This document shows, one piece after another, positions 23,441-33,786 of a stretch of 64,000 nucleotides of DNA. The notes beneath the pieces are model-generated. The model was given only the letters and a program-made list of their open reading frames with translations. It was not told the DNA's origin and ran no database searches. Numbering within the stretch: position 1 is the first letter of the stretch; each line of letters begins with the position of its first letter. The stretch covers positions 16,969 to 80,968 of the forward strand of contig ML976804.1 of assembly GCA_010015655.1 (NCBI GenBank), read 5' to 3'. Both the position numbers and the translations under genes were made by a program. This stretch comes from Bimuria novae-zelandiae CBS 107.79 (lineage: Eukaryota > Ascomycota > Dothideomycetes > Pleosporales > Didymosphaeriaceae).

Positions 23441-24700
23441 AACCTAGGCTAGAAGAGGTCAGGGGCTATTGCACACAACGCACAGACAGGAACTTTAAAC
23501 AGGAGGCGTCAACCAGCTCCGGCACAGCACACACAAAAAAAAAACAGAGATTATTAACATAATCACTTATTTATTAAGACCCCGTACTATAACTCACCGT
23601 CAACAATAATTCATCTTTAAAAACCCTAATAATCTAACAATTAAGAGTCTTAATGCCTTAATCACTAACATGACAACGCTACACCTACGTAACGCAATAA
23701 TGATCACGCTGTGCGACCACACTAACTACACGGCGTAGGTTACATAAATCCAGTCAAGATGCGTACTCTATCGTATCTAGAATCTACTAGATCCAGAATT
23801 AACGACTGCGCCAAAACCTGAGCCAGTAGTCCCACAAGCTCCAAAACTAGCTAACTACACTCTAGTCGCTAGCATCATAACGCCAACGCGCATCTCCAAA
23901 CTATCTACGTTAGGTATTAAAGCTTTTAAAGAGGACTTTAAATACTATAAGACGTTACTCGAAGAATTTAAAAATAATTAACACGTATTTAAGAAAGAGT
24001 AGTTAAGCCTCTAGTAAATTATTATCTTTATATAATTAATAGTTAGCTAGCATCTCTAAAGGACGTGCTACCTACCTAATTAACTACTTAGATAGTAGAT
24101 TATTAACTTTAAAGCTATAGTTAATATTAATATGTTATTTAAACAAGAACGCGTACGCGACCGATATTACTTATTCCTAAAGCTACTACGAACTACGAAT
24201 ACATAGGATACATAGCTAGCAGAATATAATTAAGTAGCTACTAAAGTAAAGACGTATAAAGTCCTAGAATTAATATAGTTTAACGCTGCTCGCGCAGCCA
24301 GAATCGAAGCACAAAACACTAAGAGAGCATCTAAAACTGCCCAAACGGGCAAGCGCAAAGCCTCAAGAGCTCCCTCAGTAAAGCCTACGCCTAAAAGAGG
24401 TGCGGGTGGTGCTAGGGTTGTCAGGGAGCCCGCAGAAGCTGCATCAGCTGCTCCACCCAAAGTCAACTCTCGTGGCCGCATCATCAACGTTCCACGTAAA
24501 TATAGATAATACGAATTAATCGCGTGCATGTTACGAGTCGCTCTACTAAAAAAATTTATAAAAATAGCTATTATAGCTATTATAATAACGTTATCTTTAA
24601 GTGGGTGAGCATGTTGTTCGTGGATCGCTGCGCGACGTGGATCGCTGCGCGCACGGGCACGGTAGCCGAGGTGTTGCGGATACCGGAGGTACCGTGACAG
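23441..24700 (+). repeat. RIP-degraded repeat with a possible Gag-like relic and basic tail
   Basis: AT-rich apart from 24270-24510. Readable pieces on the top strand are LSTLGIKAFKEDFKYYKTLL (about 23900) and the basic Ala/Lys/Arg tail AARIEAQNTKRASKTAQTGK (about 24292), which ends SRGRIINVPRKYR before a stop near 24508. The first pieces resemble fungal copia Gag text, but this is weak. A 16-bp duplication (GTGGATCGCTGCGCG-like) lies at about 24619-24652. Confidence 0.4.
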
Positions 24701-24709
24701 CCGCCACAC

Positions 24710-25381
24710 AACATAAATCGCATTAGAGAAAGCGAGTACAATAGGAAGGAGTCTTAATAGGTGAAGAGGGCCTACAGCTAGCTACTCTCAAGGATTTTGC
24801 AGCATATAGTGATGGGAAGAAGGCAAAGAAGAGGGTGCACGCTGATAGAGAGAAATCAACTCAACGGCGCTGTGGACACTGCGGCGGGACTGGGCATAAC
24901 AGAATAACTTGCAAACAGCCTGTAGAAGTAGATTCTGAGTAGATTAGCCTACTATAATTTTTTATAATTGTTTATACGCGTTCTGTACTATTGTATAGAG
25001 TTGTTCGATTACCAAGGTCCTTTGCATCTGCAAGGTGGCTGACGCACTCACCCTTGCATTCCGCCCACGCTGAGGGGTGTGTCCGATTACATGATCCTTT
25101 AAATCTGCAAGGTGGCTGGCGCACTTACGCCCTTGCATTCCGCCCTCGCTTAAACATGCAAGGGATGAAGCAAGGGATACCTAGAGAGGCAACCCAAAGA
25201 TAAAGAGAGTGTCCCTCACCTCTTAGACAGAGAAACAGACACAGAGACAATTCACCTTAATCAATATCACTTTTTCATCTCATTAAGATTACCCTTCCGA
25301 TCTGACAAGAGTCAAGATTTTGGTGGGGTCTTGGCATTTCCGGCCACTTGCTATGCGCGGCCACTCGCTATGCAAGTACGT
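24710..25381 (+). mobile_element. Right end of a Fot1/pogo-type transposon (P1), C-terminal zinc knuckle and TIR
   Basis: The reading frame ends with KKAKKRVHADREKSTQ and the knuckle RRCGHCGGTGHNRITCK (about 24818-24940), characteristic of the C-terminus of fungal pogo-type transposases. The right TIR ends GCAAGTACGT at 25381 followed by TA. A solo LTR (25002-25307) has been inserted between the stop and the TIR. The catalytic region is missing or unreadable. Confidence 0.7.
25002..25307. mobile_element. Solo LTR (306 bp) with 5-bp target duplication and internal duplication
   Basis: It starts TGTTCGATTACC and ends CGATCTGACA, flanked by AGAGT on both sides (24997-25001 and 25308-25312). About 76 bp at the left end are repeated: a second TGTCCGATTACATG start occurs at 25078, and both parts hold CCCTTGCATTCCGCCC motifs. 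Same family as the LTR at 43946-44239. Confidence 0.88.
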
Positions 25382-25406
25382 TACCCTAGAATTTGGGTTG
25401 TAATTA

Positions 25407-25833
25407 ACGTACTTCACAAGCGAGCTGGGCACTCCATTTTGGCATTTTATCAGTAAAATCCTCGTTTTTACACCCCTGTTAACTCCCTTAATACTTTATA
25501 ATAAAATCTAAAACTTTAATATAATAATACTATAGACATAAAGATAAAGCTGTTGAGTTTTCATGCTTCTAGCATATATAGTTATAGAGAAATAGAATTT
25601 GAGGGCCAAATAATCCCTGCAAATTTATAATTCTTAAATAACTCCTAACCCTCCTCGGCTAGAGCTTAGTAATCTGAAATATAGAGTATTTATATAGGTG
25701 CAGGTTAATTTATAACATTTGAGATTTTATTAATGGGTATTAAGAGAGTTAACAGAGGTGTAAAAACGAGGATTTTACTAGTAAAATGGAGTGTCCAGAT
25801 CGCCTGTGTGCCCAGCTCGCTCGTGAAGTACAT
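25407..25833. mobile_element. MITE (about 427 bp) with long inverted ends related to pogo TIRs
   Basis: The arms at about 25407-25490 and 25745-25833 are inverted copies of about 80 bp, from ACGTACTTCACAAGCGAGC inward to AAAATCCTCGTTTTTACACC. TA flanks both ends. No coding capacity. The terminal bases match the pogo-type ends at 25381 and 28096, so a pogo transposase is the likely mobiliser. The right arm has about 10 extra bases. Confidence 0.8.
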
Positions 25834-26394
25834 TATCACTAATTTAAGAGAGAATTCGGAAGCGTATAGATAGCTCGCCGACATTAATAGTAGATGCCCT
25901 TAAAAGGCTCGCCGAAGGGGCTGCCTCTATTGCGCACATGCTGGTGTTATCGCGAAAGGAGAACGCTGAGCTTTGAGCAGCAAATAAGGCCGTCACACGC
26001 CGTAAATTGTATAAGAGAAAGCGAGTACAGCATAAAGAGACCTTAACTGCTGAAGAGGGCCTACACTGAACAACTTTAAAGGAGTTTGCGGCATGTAGTG
26101 ATGGGAAGAAGGCAAAGAAGAGAGTGCGCGTTAAAGACGGCGAACCATCGCAAAGGCGCTGTGGACGCTGCGGCGAGACTGGGCACAACTCACGCACATG
26201 CAAGCAAGCAGTAGAAGTAGTTTTTGAATAAATTGGCTTATTTTAATTTTCTATAACTATTCTCTACGGAGGTGCATATCAAAAGTCCGCGCTCACCGCC
26301 TTTGAACCGATTAGTAATCAGGATCTCAGCTTCCTATTGCAAAACCCCCGAAAAGCTTCCTATTTCAAAAACCACCCTCCCATGGGTACCCGTA

Positions 26395-26538
26395 CAGCGA
26401 TTTTTCAGAGCGCATCGATTTTTCAGTGCACATCGATTTTTCAGTGCACATCGATTTTTCAGTGCACATCGATTTTTCAGTGCACATCGATTTTTCAGTG
26501 CACATCGATTTTTCAGGGCACATCGATTTTTCGAGGCG
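26395..26538. repeat. Eight-copy 18-bp tandem repeat inside the Tc1 element
   Basis: The unit is CAGTGCACATCGATTTTT. Central copies are identical and the outer ones vary (CAGAGCGCATCGA, CAGGGCACATCGA, CGAGG). Each central unit carries two perfect palindromes, GTGCAC and ATCGAT. The array lies about 130 bp inside the left TIR, downstream of the transposase stop. Confidence 0.92.
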
Positions 26539-26706
26539 GTTTGGCAATATCGTTTATTTAGTGCTAGCTTGGGATAACACAATTTATTGCCGACTCTCAT
26601 GCCTCCTAGGCTTATCCTCCGCTCCCTCGCGATACTTATTACCCCCTTTAAGCCGAATTACCTCCTGAATGTGCCTCATGATTCGCTTGATCCAGGCCTG
26701 AATTCG

Positions 26707-27870
26707 CTATTGTTCTAGATGGTCCCATGCCTCCTTCCAGGCTCGCTTGGCCTCAGCTCTTGACTTTGGAGCACCTTTCTTACTAACTACACGTTTGAGA
26801 TGTGCCCAGCAAGGCTTAATTATATTCAAGTCCGGAGAATTGCCGGGCCAAAGAAGCTTTGCAACGCCATGCGTACTATACACAAAGCTTTGGGCGTGGT
26901 GGGCATGGGAAGGGGCCTTATCCTCTTGCATAATTGTATTTGGCCGGTCCTTCATGCATTCTTTAGTAAATGGAAGCAACTTTGGCTTAAGGATGCAGGA
27001 TTGGTAGCGGTACCAATCTATACCTTTTCCTCTACCTCTTGTAAGCTTGCTATTTGCTGTAGTCTATTTTTATTAAGGTTTCCTTTTGCTCTTGTTCTGT
27101 AGCCCTAGCCTTCTTATCTTAGTATTAAGTTCCCACATCTCCTTTATAATAGGCTTAAGCTCTTTATTAAGCTTAGCTATTTTAACAGCTCCCTTCTCTC
27201 TTTTTGACGCCGTCTTAGGCCGCCAAATATAAAAAGGCCCTTTCTTATTATAAGAAAAGTAGCCCTAAAATATAAATTCTGAATAGCCTTTCCACCTTTC
27301 TCGTATACAACTCTTCAGAAAACGCTTGTCCTTGGATCGCCAGATTCGGTACCCTCCACGACGGTGCAATAGAACAACGGATGTCTTGTCTAATTAGATA
27401 ACATTCTTCTAATCGTCTAATGTCTAGTGGGCATGGCTCCGGCAAAACTGAAGCCTCTCCTCCCTCATTTTTTTTATAAGGCCTGGCTTTTGAGTTGGCT
27501 TTGTCTTTCTTAGACCTGCCTTTCGAAGAACGCGCTAAACGGTCATAGCTGAAATCCCTCTAACTTCTGCGGCAATATAAGCGCATGTTTTCTCCTGGCC
27601 GAAGCGGTCAGAACGGACCTTCGCAAGGATATTATCTTTGGCGTCATCCTGTTTGGGGGGGCGGCCGGAGCGGGGGGCATCTTCAACATGGATATTACGG
27701 ACAACAGGATGCTCAGCCTGTGGATCGAAACCTCGTTTGATTGCGCGATTGTAGATAGAGTTGACTGTACGTGCTTTTATGCCGGTCTGTCGCTCAATAT
27801 CCTTATTTGATACACCAAAAACTTTAAGAGCAATAACTTGTGCTTAGGTAGCAGAATTATAAGGCGCCAT
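26707..27870 (-). pseudogene. Tc1-type transposase, damaged
   Basis: The start at 27870 reads MAPYNSAT, stop, AQVIALKVFGVSNKDIERQT. This is followed by helix-turn-helix text and the linker DAPRSGRPPKQDDAKDNIL (about 27640), the second HTH MTVWRVLRKAGLRKTKP, a first catalytic Asp in LDKTSVVLLHRR (about 27390), and the C-terminal part IMQEDKAPSHAHH to WPGNSPDLNIIKPCWAHLKR (about 26930-26790). In the DDE/D triad the first two Asp appear present, but the third position reads KPCW where E is normal (GAA or GAG to AAA or AAG). Stops replace Gln and Trp. It therefore cannot catalyse transposition. Confidence 0.85.
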
Positions 27871-28096
27871 ATCGGTAAATTTTGTCGAAAAGAGAGAGTA
27901 TACAGTGTGTACAGTAGGAAGTAGTCAAATGGTGGTGACGTGGCAGATCCTGCCGGCAGGATTCTGCCGGCAGAAAAACTGGAGGCGGTGAGCGCGGACT
28001 TTTGATATGCACCTCCGTACGGTGCTGTACTATTGTGCACCGTACTGATTTTGGTGGGGTCTTGGCATAGAGTGGCGACTCGTTTGTGGAGTACGC

Positions 28097-28763
28097 TACC
28101 CGAATCGCTAGTACTTTAGTGGAAAAATGCACAGTGGCACGGGACAACTCCGTATATTTTCGGAGGGTCTGGGTACATCCATCCCTTCCCCTTCTTGTTT
28201 AGGCTTCATCGCCACTATTGGTAGAATTTGCCAGGCCATGAACCTTGTTTGGCATCCGATACATGCACCTGTGATCAGCGCTGCAACCTGGTCTCAAGAT
28301 CCCCGAATGACGATGCTCAAAATGCCGTTTTGGCCCCACTTGTGCACACGTTCCGAGTCCCATACACCATCTTGATGGCTTAATACCCGCAATTACAGGC
28401 TTCGTGAAACAGTACAATGGACCTTATATACGAACGTATCCCTGGCATGTCTGAGCGACCCTGAGTCAGTCCTGGGCGGAGTCTCCGCACTAGAGTTCGC
28501 AACAAGCAAGCGCAGATTGATTACCACATTAGAGCTGGCACGGACCGGAGGGTGATCTTTCTACGCTTAATGTAGTAATCAATCTGCCTATCGCTTGCTT
28601 GCTGCGGACTCTACTCCGCACACCCCTTCAACTTGTCACACGCATAGATTTAAGTGCTTTCGGCTTGATGGAACACTTGTCCTTGGAAATACTCTTTTCA
28701 TAACTGCCCTACGCTTCAGACTATCAGGAAGCTTGAAGATATTGTGTATCGTTATCAGGAACG
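28097..28763. promoter_or_regulatory. Upstream region of the CFEM receptor gene with a long imperfect hairpin
   Basis: No gene recognised. 28476-28530 and 28568-28620 form inverted arms of about 50 bp (GCAACAAGCAAGCG-AGATTG-TTAC-ACATTA against its complement), with a loop of about 37 bp. It may be a small MITE in the promoter. The ATG of the receptor follows at 28764. Confidence 0.6.
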
Positions 28764-30283
28764 ATGAGACCTCTGCAATTGCTAGTCCCATTCATAATAT
28801 CGATTTCGTTTGGACTCGCCCAAGATCCTGGATTGTCCCCGCCTACTGAAACCTTTCCCAAATGCGCGGTACGATCTCGTTGGAATTCCCAAGCACATTT
28901 TCATAGATTAACTGGATTTGACAGCTATCGTGCCTTCTCACCTCAATACAAGATTCACCCTGCGAACTTTCGGACCAGAAGTGCATATGCACCAATGTTG
29001 AGCTACAAGGGAGCATCGAACTCTGCGTACGGCAATCTTGCACTGTTAGGGAAAGCCTGAGTGAGTGGCAGGTCGTCATCATCATTCGGAATATAGGCTG
29101 ATTAGTTCGCACCTAGCCGCGAAGAATGCTACCCAACCAATCTGCAATGTTCCTATGCGGTACAAAGGAAACACAACCCGTGCTTGCAGCCTGGTTTTCT
29201 CGGTTCTTTGCCCCTTTATTGTCTTCATACGACTTTTATACAAGGCAATATTGTCAGCTACGGATCTGGGTTGGGACGATTGGGCCGTTCTTCTTTTACT
29301 ATGTGTCAGCGCACCTTCTGTGGTCATCATCGACAAATACGCAATTCCGTACGGCATTGGGAGCGACGTTTGGACTGTGCCTTTTGATCACATCACCGAA
29401 TTTGTCCGCTGGTTATACGTGCTTGGAGTCCTCTACTTTCTCCAGATTGCACTCCTGAAACTTAGCATTCTCCTTTTTCTGTTGAGGATATTTCCTAGAC
29501 CACTGACCAAACGGCTTCTCAAGGCTACCATCGCATTCAATTTGCTCTATGGCGGAGCTTTCGTCATTACTGGCATCTTCCAATGTCAACCTATCAGCTT
29601 CTATTGGACATCCTGGGACAAGAACCCAGCCATCCGAGGAAAATGCATGAACATCAACGCCCTGAACTGGAGTAATGCCGTAATCGGCGTTGTGCTGGAT
29701 GTTTGGATGCTAGCCATTCCACTATATGAAGTTTTTCACTTGCAGTTGTCGCTGCGGAAAAAAATCAGTGTAGTCCTGATGTTCTTCGTCGGTACATTGT
29801 ACGTATTGCAGCTAGAAGGCATTCCGCAAAATTTTCTGATCAGGTTCCAGTGTTACAGTAATATCAGCTGTCCGTTTACAGTCTCTAGTAACCTTCGCCG
29901 CCTCGTCGAATCCGACCTGGAATCAAGCCGACGTCATCACCTGGTCACTTGTCGAGATTGGAGTAGGCATTGTATGCACTTGCATGCCCGCCCTTCGTGT
30001 CATCCTCAACCGCATGTTCCCTAAGCTTCTTGGCATGACCACGGACAGAAGTCAGCCATACTATGCGAACCACCCCGATCCCACCAACAACAGTGGAAGA
30101 GGTGGAAGCACGCTTGGCAGTGGGCTGAACAAGCAACAGAACACAAACGCTGGGGCTGCCCATGACCCCAATATTTCGAAAACTTCCAACGTGCAGCACA
30201 CCGATGATGATGAGGTACAGCTGTTAGAGCTAGTTGAGCTGGCATCAAAAAACAGACAAAGCGCGGAGCAGAAACACGAATGA
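28764..30283 (+). CDS. CFEM-domain seven-transmembrane receptor-like protein (PTH11 / fungal rhodopsin-like type)
   Basis: Four exons: 28764-28868, 28925-29060, 29117-29791 and 29844-30283. Introns are 28869-28924, 29061-29116 and 29792-29843, all GT-AG with frame kept; the product is 451 residues. Residues 1-20 are a signal peptide (MRPLQLLVPFIISISFGLAQ). Residues about 33-95 are a CFEM domain with the Cys pattern KCALSCLL, SPCELSDQKCICTN, ELCVRQSCTVRESL and PICNVPMR. Seven hydrophobic spans follow, with landmarks LGWDDWAVLLLLCV, FLQIALLKLSILLFLLRIFP and NPTWNQADVITWSLVEIGVG, and a hydrophilic Asn/Ser-rich tail ends at TGA 30281-30283. Family knowledge: CFEM plus this rhodopsin-like domain defines PTH11-class receptors, which sense surfaces or nutrients at the plasma membrane. 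The ligand is unknown. It is the clearest undamaged gene in the window. Confidence 0.9.
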
Positions 30284-30433
30284 ACAAAGTCTGTAGATAG
30301 CGAATTGTAAATCATCACCATTATCGCACGAAGCGGTCATCTTTGTTCGGATCTACGATCGAAACAACACATTTCCTGAACCTCGCTGAGTGCGACATGG
30401 AAAATAACTTATCTCCTCGCTCTCTCCTCCTTC
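30284..30433. other. Short spacer between receptor gene and LINE fragment
   Basis: Receptor 3' region. The exact left edge of the LINE fragment is not visible; homology-like text becomes clear from about 30500. Confidence 0.3.
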
Positions 30434-31817
30434 TTGCGGGCAGACGCATCCATCCCAAATCTCTTCGACTGGGCGATTTTCCTTTTCGTCCTGGCTAACA
30501 CAAGAAACGGCGTTGGCGGAAAGCCGAGGCCTAGCGGACAGCATGCCTCGGTCGTGATCAAGGTGGCGACGAAAGAGGAGGCGGAGAAGCTGCTACGGTC
30601 GGACAGCGTGACGTTCGGCGGGGGCGGACTCATGATCTCGCGGTTCGAAGAGCGACGCACGCCGGTACTGTGCTTCAACTGCAGGAGGATTGGACACAGA
30701 GCGAGGGACTGCAGACGACCAGTGACGTGCGACATGTGTGGACTGGAAGGACACGCGCAGTGCGAGACGGTCAACCTGCGCTGCGTGAACTGGCAAGGTC
30801 CATACCGGGCGTCCAGCCGCAAGTGCCCCGAGTACGAGAAAGATAGGGACAGGATCCTCGCACGCCAACGTCATGAATAAGGAGCTGCGAATCCTCCAGG
30901 CAAACATGTGGAGAGGCAGAGAATCGCAGCACGCGCTCCACAACGATCCGGCGCTGGCTGGCTTTCACTTCATCCTGGGCCAGGAGCCCGGGTGCTTTCT
31001 TGCGGACGGAGAGGTGGTGTTGCACGACACGAATCCGCGCTGGACGACATTCGTGCCGGATGGCAGGCAAGAGGGCCTGTACCCGGTCCGAACGTGCATC
31101 TGGGCATCCAGAGACGTGGCAGTGACGCAGGTGCGGGTGAACTCGGCGGACATCACGGCAGTGGTAGCGCACGTGGGTGGAAAGAAACTGGTCATTGTAT
31201 CGGTGTACATTCCTGACCTCAGCTCGATGCGGACAAAGGACGAGAGCTGGGAGGCGCTTACCAGCAGGCTAGGCATGATCAAAGATGTAGTGCAGCGGGA
31301 GCAGCTATGTGATCCATACACGGAGGTGGTAGTCGCTGGCGACTTCAACCGACACAATCCGCTGTGGGGAGGGAGCTGCATCGGCAACGCGCCGAGACAG
31401 GAAGAGAGTGAGCCGATCATCGACTTCATGGCGGAGCTGTCACTCCAGAGCCTCCTCCCTGCAGGACTCATTGCATTCGAAAGCGACAGGGACACACGTC
31501 GACGATCGATCTCATGCTGGCGACGGAGGGACTGGTGGATGATCCGGTCAATTGCTCACTCTGGGAGCATGAGTACGGGTCGGACCACCGTGCCATCCAG
31601 ACCCGCTTCAGCATGGACGTGGACCGAGAAGAGAGGCAGGAGCGACTGCTGCTCAAGAATGCGCCGTGGGACAAGATCAGGGCAGCGGTGGAGCAAGAGA
31701 AGGAGGAAGGCTTCTCAGCTAGAGATGTGGACGAGATGGCGGACCGACTGACGTTGTGGGTGAACAAGGCGCTCGAAGCGCACTGCGCGCGAGCTCGACT
31801 GTCGCCGTACATGAAGC
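30434..31817 (+). mobile_element. LINE-type non-LTR retrotransposon fragment (ORF1 zinc knuckles and ORF2 endonuclease)
   Basis: ORF1 (to the stop at 30878-30880) reads GQHASVVIKVATKEEAEKLL, then the knuckles CFNCRRIGHRARDC and CDMCGLEGHAQC, and ends ARQRHE. ORF2 starts at 30873 (ATGAATAAG) and overlaps ORF1 by 8 bp, a usual arrangement for stop-restart translation. ORF2 holds an APE-type endonuclease: LRILQANMWRGRESQHAL, FILGQEPG, VSVYIPDL, VVVAGDFNRHNPLWGG and, after a one-base shift near 31495, STIDLMLA and EYGSDHRAIQTRF. The reverse transcriptase is missing: the text stops at SPYMKR, about 31817, where a tuberin-like coding sequence begins. It is therefore truncated at the 3' side as well as the 5' side, which is unusual for target-primed LINE insertions. 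Confidence 0.85.
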
Positions 31818-32232
31818 GAAGTTGAATCCCATGATCAGGTTGCCTATTGGCAGGAAGCGCAGTGTCGCCAGTCCAGTCCCGGAAGCGAGAAACCTGGCTC
31901 GCATGTTCTAGTATGCCATCGATATATGCAAGTTCAACGCCAATGTTTTCTCAGACGAAGACCTCGAGCTCCTACTCAGCCGCGTAATGGATATCTGTCT
32001 ACGAACAAACCCAGAACCGGTTATGCAGCATTGCATCAAGCTCTTTGATACCGTTTTGACTTATGTTCACATAACGGTGAAGTCACTGAGACCATGCGTT
32101 GAGGTTCTGTGTGCCATTCACAGAATAGTTCGTTCTCTTGGGGAGCCAGCATGGAACACACTGAGTAATTTGTTCAAGTCACATGTGGGAGGGGCGGCGG
32201 TCCTTTCGTTGCTGCACAGCTACCACCACAGC
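31818..32232 (+). pseudogene. Tuberin (TSC2)-like gene fragment
   Basis: The frame reads KLNPMIRLPIGRKRSVASPV, then ARNLARMF, a stop (TAG at about 31908, probably former CAG), YAIDICKFNANVFSDEDLEL and later VLCAIHRIVRSLGEPAWNTL, SNLFKSHVGGAAVLSLL. The order and wording resemble the N-terminal helical repeat region of fungal tuberin, the GAP partner of the TSC complex that restrains Rheb/TOR. Only about 138 codons are present, with no RapGAP domain. The exon ends in a perfect GTAAGT donor at 32233. Assignment is by remembered family text, so moderate. Confidence 0.55.
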
Positions 32233-32277
32233 GTAAGTACGTCACGTGTTCGGCGAAGGTGAATTAACGAGGCACAG
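32233..32277 (+). other. 45-nt intron joining the tuberin-like exon to the next frame
   Basis: GTAAGT donor, ATTAAC branch and CACAG acceptor. The splice is phase 0 on both sides: AGC before, GAT CCG GAC ATG after. It links the tuberin-like exon in frame to the coiled-coil protein. Confidence 0.6.
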
Positions 32278-33786
32278 GATCCGGACATGTTGAGGCATTC
32301 CCTACCGCGAGAAGAGAAGGCCCCAAGTGGGCCTCGAATATCGGATCCGCCGGTTGAAGAGCTGAAACCACTTCACCCTCTCGGCCAGCATCTTCCGTTC
32401 CCAATGAATGTCAATGCGCCACAAGCGAGCCCGCCCCATGAATATCTAACATTCTATATGCGGAGACCAGACCTTCGGCGGCGAGCGACGCTGCCTAGTG
32501 TGCCAAGTGCTGGCGTTCAGCGTCGCAGTCTAGACGAGCCGCGAGGAAGGCTGTCAACGTGGGATGAAAGGTTGGACGAGGAGCCATTACCTTCGCCCGG
32601 AGGTATTGGAATCGGAGTATCGAGCCCGACCGAAGCCACGATTCCAAAGCAGCATAGACGCAGATCAAGAAGTGCGGATGCGCTGCGGGAGCTGGTGAAG
32701 GATCGTGCCTCTATCGATAGGAGAAGAAGCGCGGAGATCAGGTACTGGAGACAGAGCTATGCATCTGGTAGTGTATACAGTTGACCGCAGACCGCGAAGA
32801 CTGTTGAGACGATGCGAAGCGTCCAGATTCAGGAGCCCGCTATCACCGAGCCCGATGACTCCGTCATTGAGATGAGTGCTACACTCGTGCACTCGGATGA
32901 ACCGACAGCATCACCCGGCGAGCCCAGTTCTTCGCGCGAGATTCTAGCTCCTGTCTCAGCGTTCAATTTTGGTCTCCAGAGTGGCTTCTCGGACGATACA
33001 ACAGTCCCATCTGAGCCTCCCGCTCCGGTCTCGCCACCAGAGCGTAATCGCAATCGATTGTCGATCGAAGATCGCGTGACCCATCTGGAAGACACCTTCC
33101 AATCCCTCGAACACTCCGTGCACCGTCTTTCAACGCGTAACAATCGACAAACCATCATCCTCTCCGACGCGCCCCGCAATCTACGATCCCGTAATTCCGA
33201 CTCCACCAACAACAACAGCAATAGCAACAGCGACCGTATACCAAACTATCAGTCCAGCAACGACACTCTAAAATCCGGCCCCGCATCATCCACTCTCGTC
33301 CGTCCCAGCCGCGAAGAACTCAGCAAGGAAAAAGTCGTATCTCAACTCTACGAAGCGTTGAAATTTGAGCGCAGCGCCCGGAAAGCCCTTGAACAACAAG
33401 TTGAAAATCTCCAACACGATATCGCAGACCTGCACGTCCTTGTCAACAAACTCATCGCTTCGGCGACTGCCACTTCGCCTTCTTACCCCACGCCGTCCCC
33501 TGACACGCTCATCGTGAGCAGGGAAGATATGGCGGTTGGCTCGCCGAGAGCGTATCCCAAGGACGATAATCGGGATACGTTTGTTGGCAAGTTTGGAAGG
33601 ATGGGGGGTGACGAGAGTAGAGGAAGGTTCGGACATGATAAGCAGAATTGGGGTGGGCCCAGAGAGGGGGACAGGGGAGATGAGGCGGACGTGGATGTTT
33701 GGGCTACGCCCAAGGAGGAGGGATTCGGGAGTGGGTTTTTCGGGGGCGAGAGGGAGAGGAGTAGGAGTGATGTTCGGGGATATTGA
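32278..33786 (+). pseudogene. Ser/Pro-rich protein with C-terminal coiled coil, one nonsense codon
   Basis: A single long frame is interrupted once, at 32782-32784 (SVYS-stop-PQTAKTVETMRSVQ). An Arg there would be restored by CGA, so this is CGA to TGA. Visible parts: MRRPDLRRRATLPSVPSAG, basic HRRRSRSADALRELVKDRAS, a first coiled coil NRLSIEDRVTHLEDTFQSLE, an Asn/Ser-rich linker, and a second coiled coil about residues 340-390 (LSKEKVVSQLYEALKFERSA to NLQHDIADLHVLVNKLI). The end is Gly/Arg/Asp-rich and closes VRGY at 33786. I recognise it as a conserved fungal hypothetical protein but cannot name a function. Its 5' end may be chimeric with the tuberin-like exon. No other domain is seen. Confidence 0.65.

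Larger units (their letters stand above)
26267..28017 (-). mobile_element. Tc1/mariner element, 1751 bp, with identical 34-bp TIRs and TA duplication
   Basis: Both ends read inward CGGAGGTGCATATCAAAAGT and are identical for 34 bp. TA flanks at 26265-26266 and 28018-28019. It sits inside pogo remnant P2, so it is younger than P2. It encodes one transposase on the minus strand and holds an 18-bp tandem repeat near its left end. Perfect TIR identity suggests fairly recent insertion even though the gene is damaged. Confidence 0.93.
25834..28096 (+). mobile_element. Fot1/pogo-type transposon remnant (P2), split by a Tc1 element
   Basis: The frame at about 25895-26230 reads LAEGAASIAHMLVLSRKENA, then AANKAVTRRKLYKRKRVQHK, and ends with the zinc knuckle RRCGRCGETGHNSRTCK. 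It has two stops (one TGA at 25976, one after EEGL). It is the same region as P1 but less decayed. After the Tc1 element (26267-28017) the right end resumes with GATTTTGGTGGGGTCTTGGC, shared with P1, and ends at about 28096 (GGAGTACGC then TA). The 5' portion is absent. Confidence 0.7.

Noticed and set aside
26395..26538. CRISPR-like array
   Set aside because: Units are contiguous without spacers, inside a eukaryotic transposon.
26272..26600. Repetitive proteins encoded over the Tc1 element's 18-bp array
   Set aside because: The 18-bp unit keeps every frame open on both strands. This is translation of a minisatellite, not a gene.
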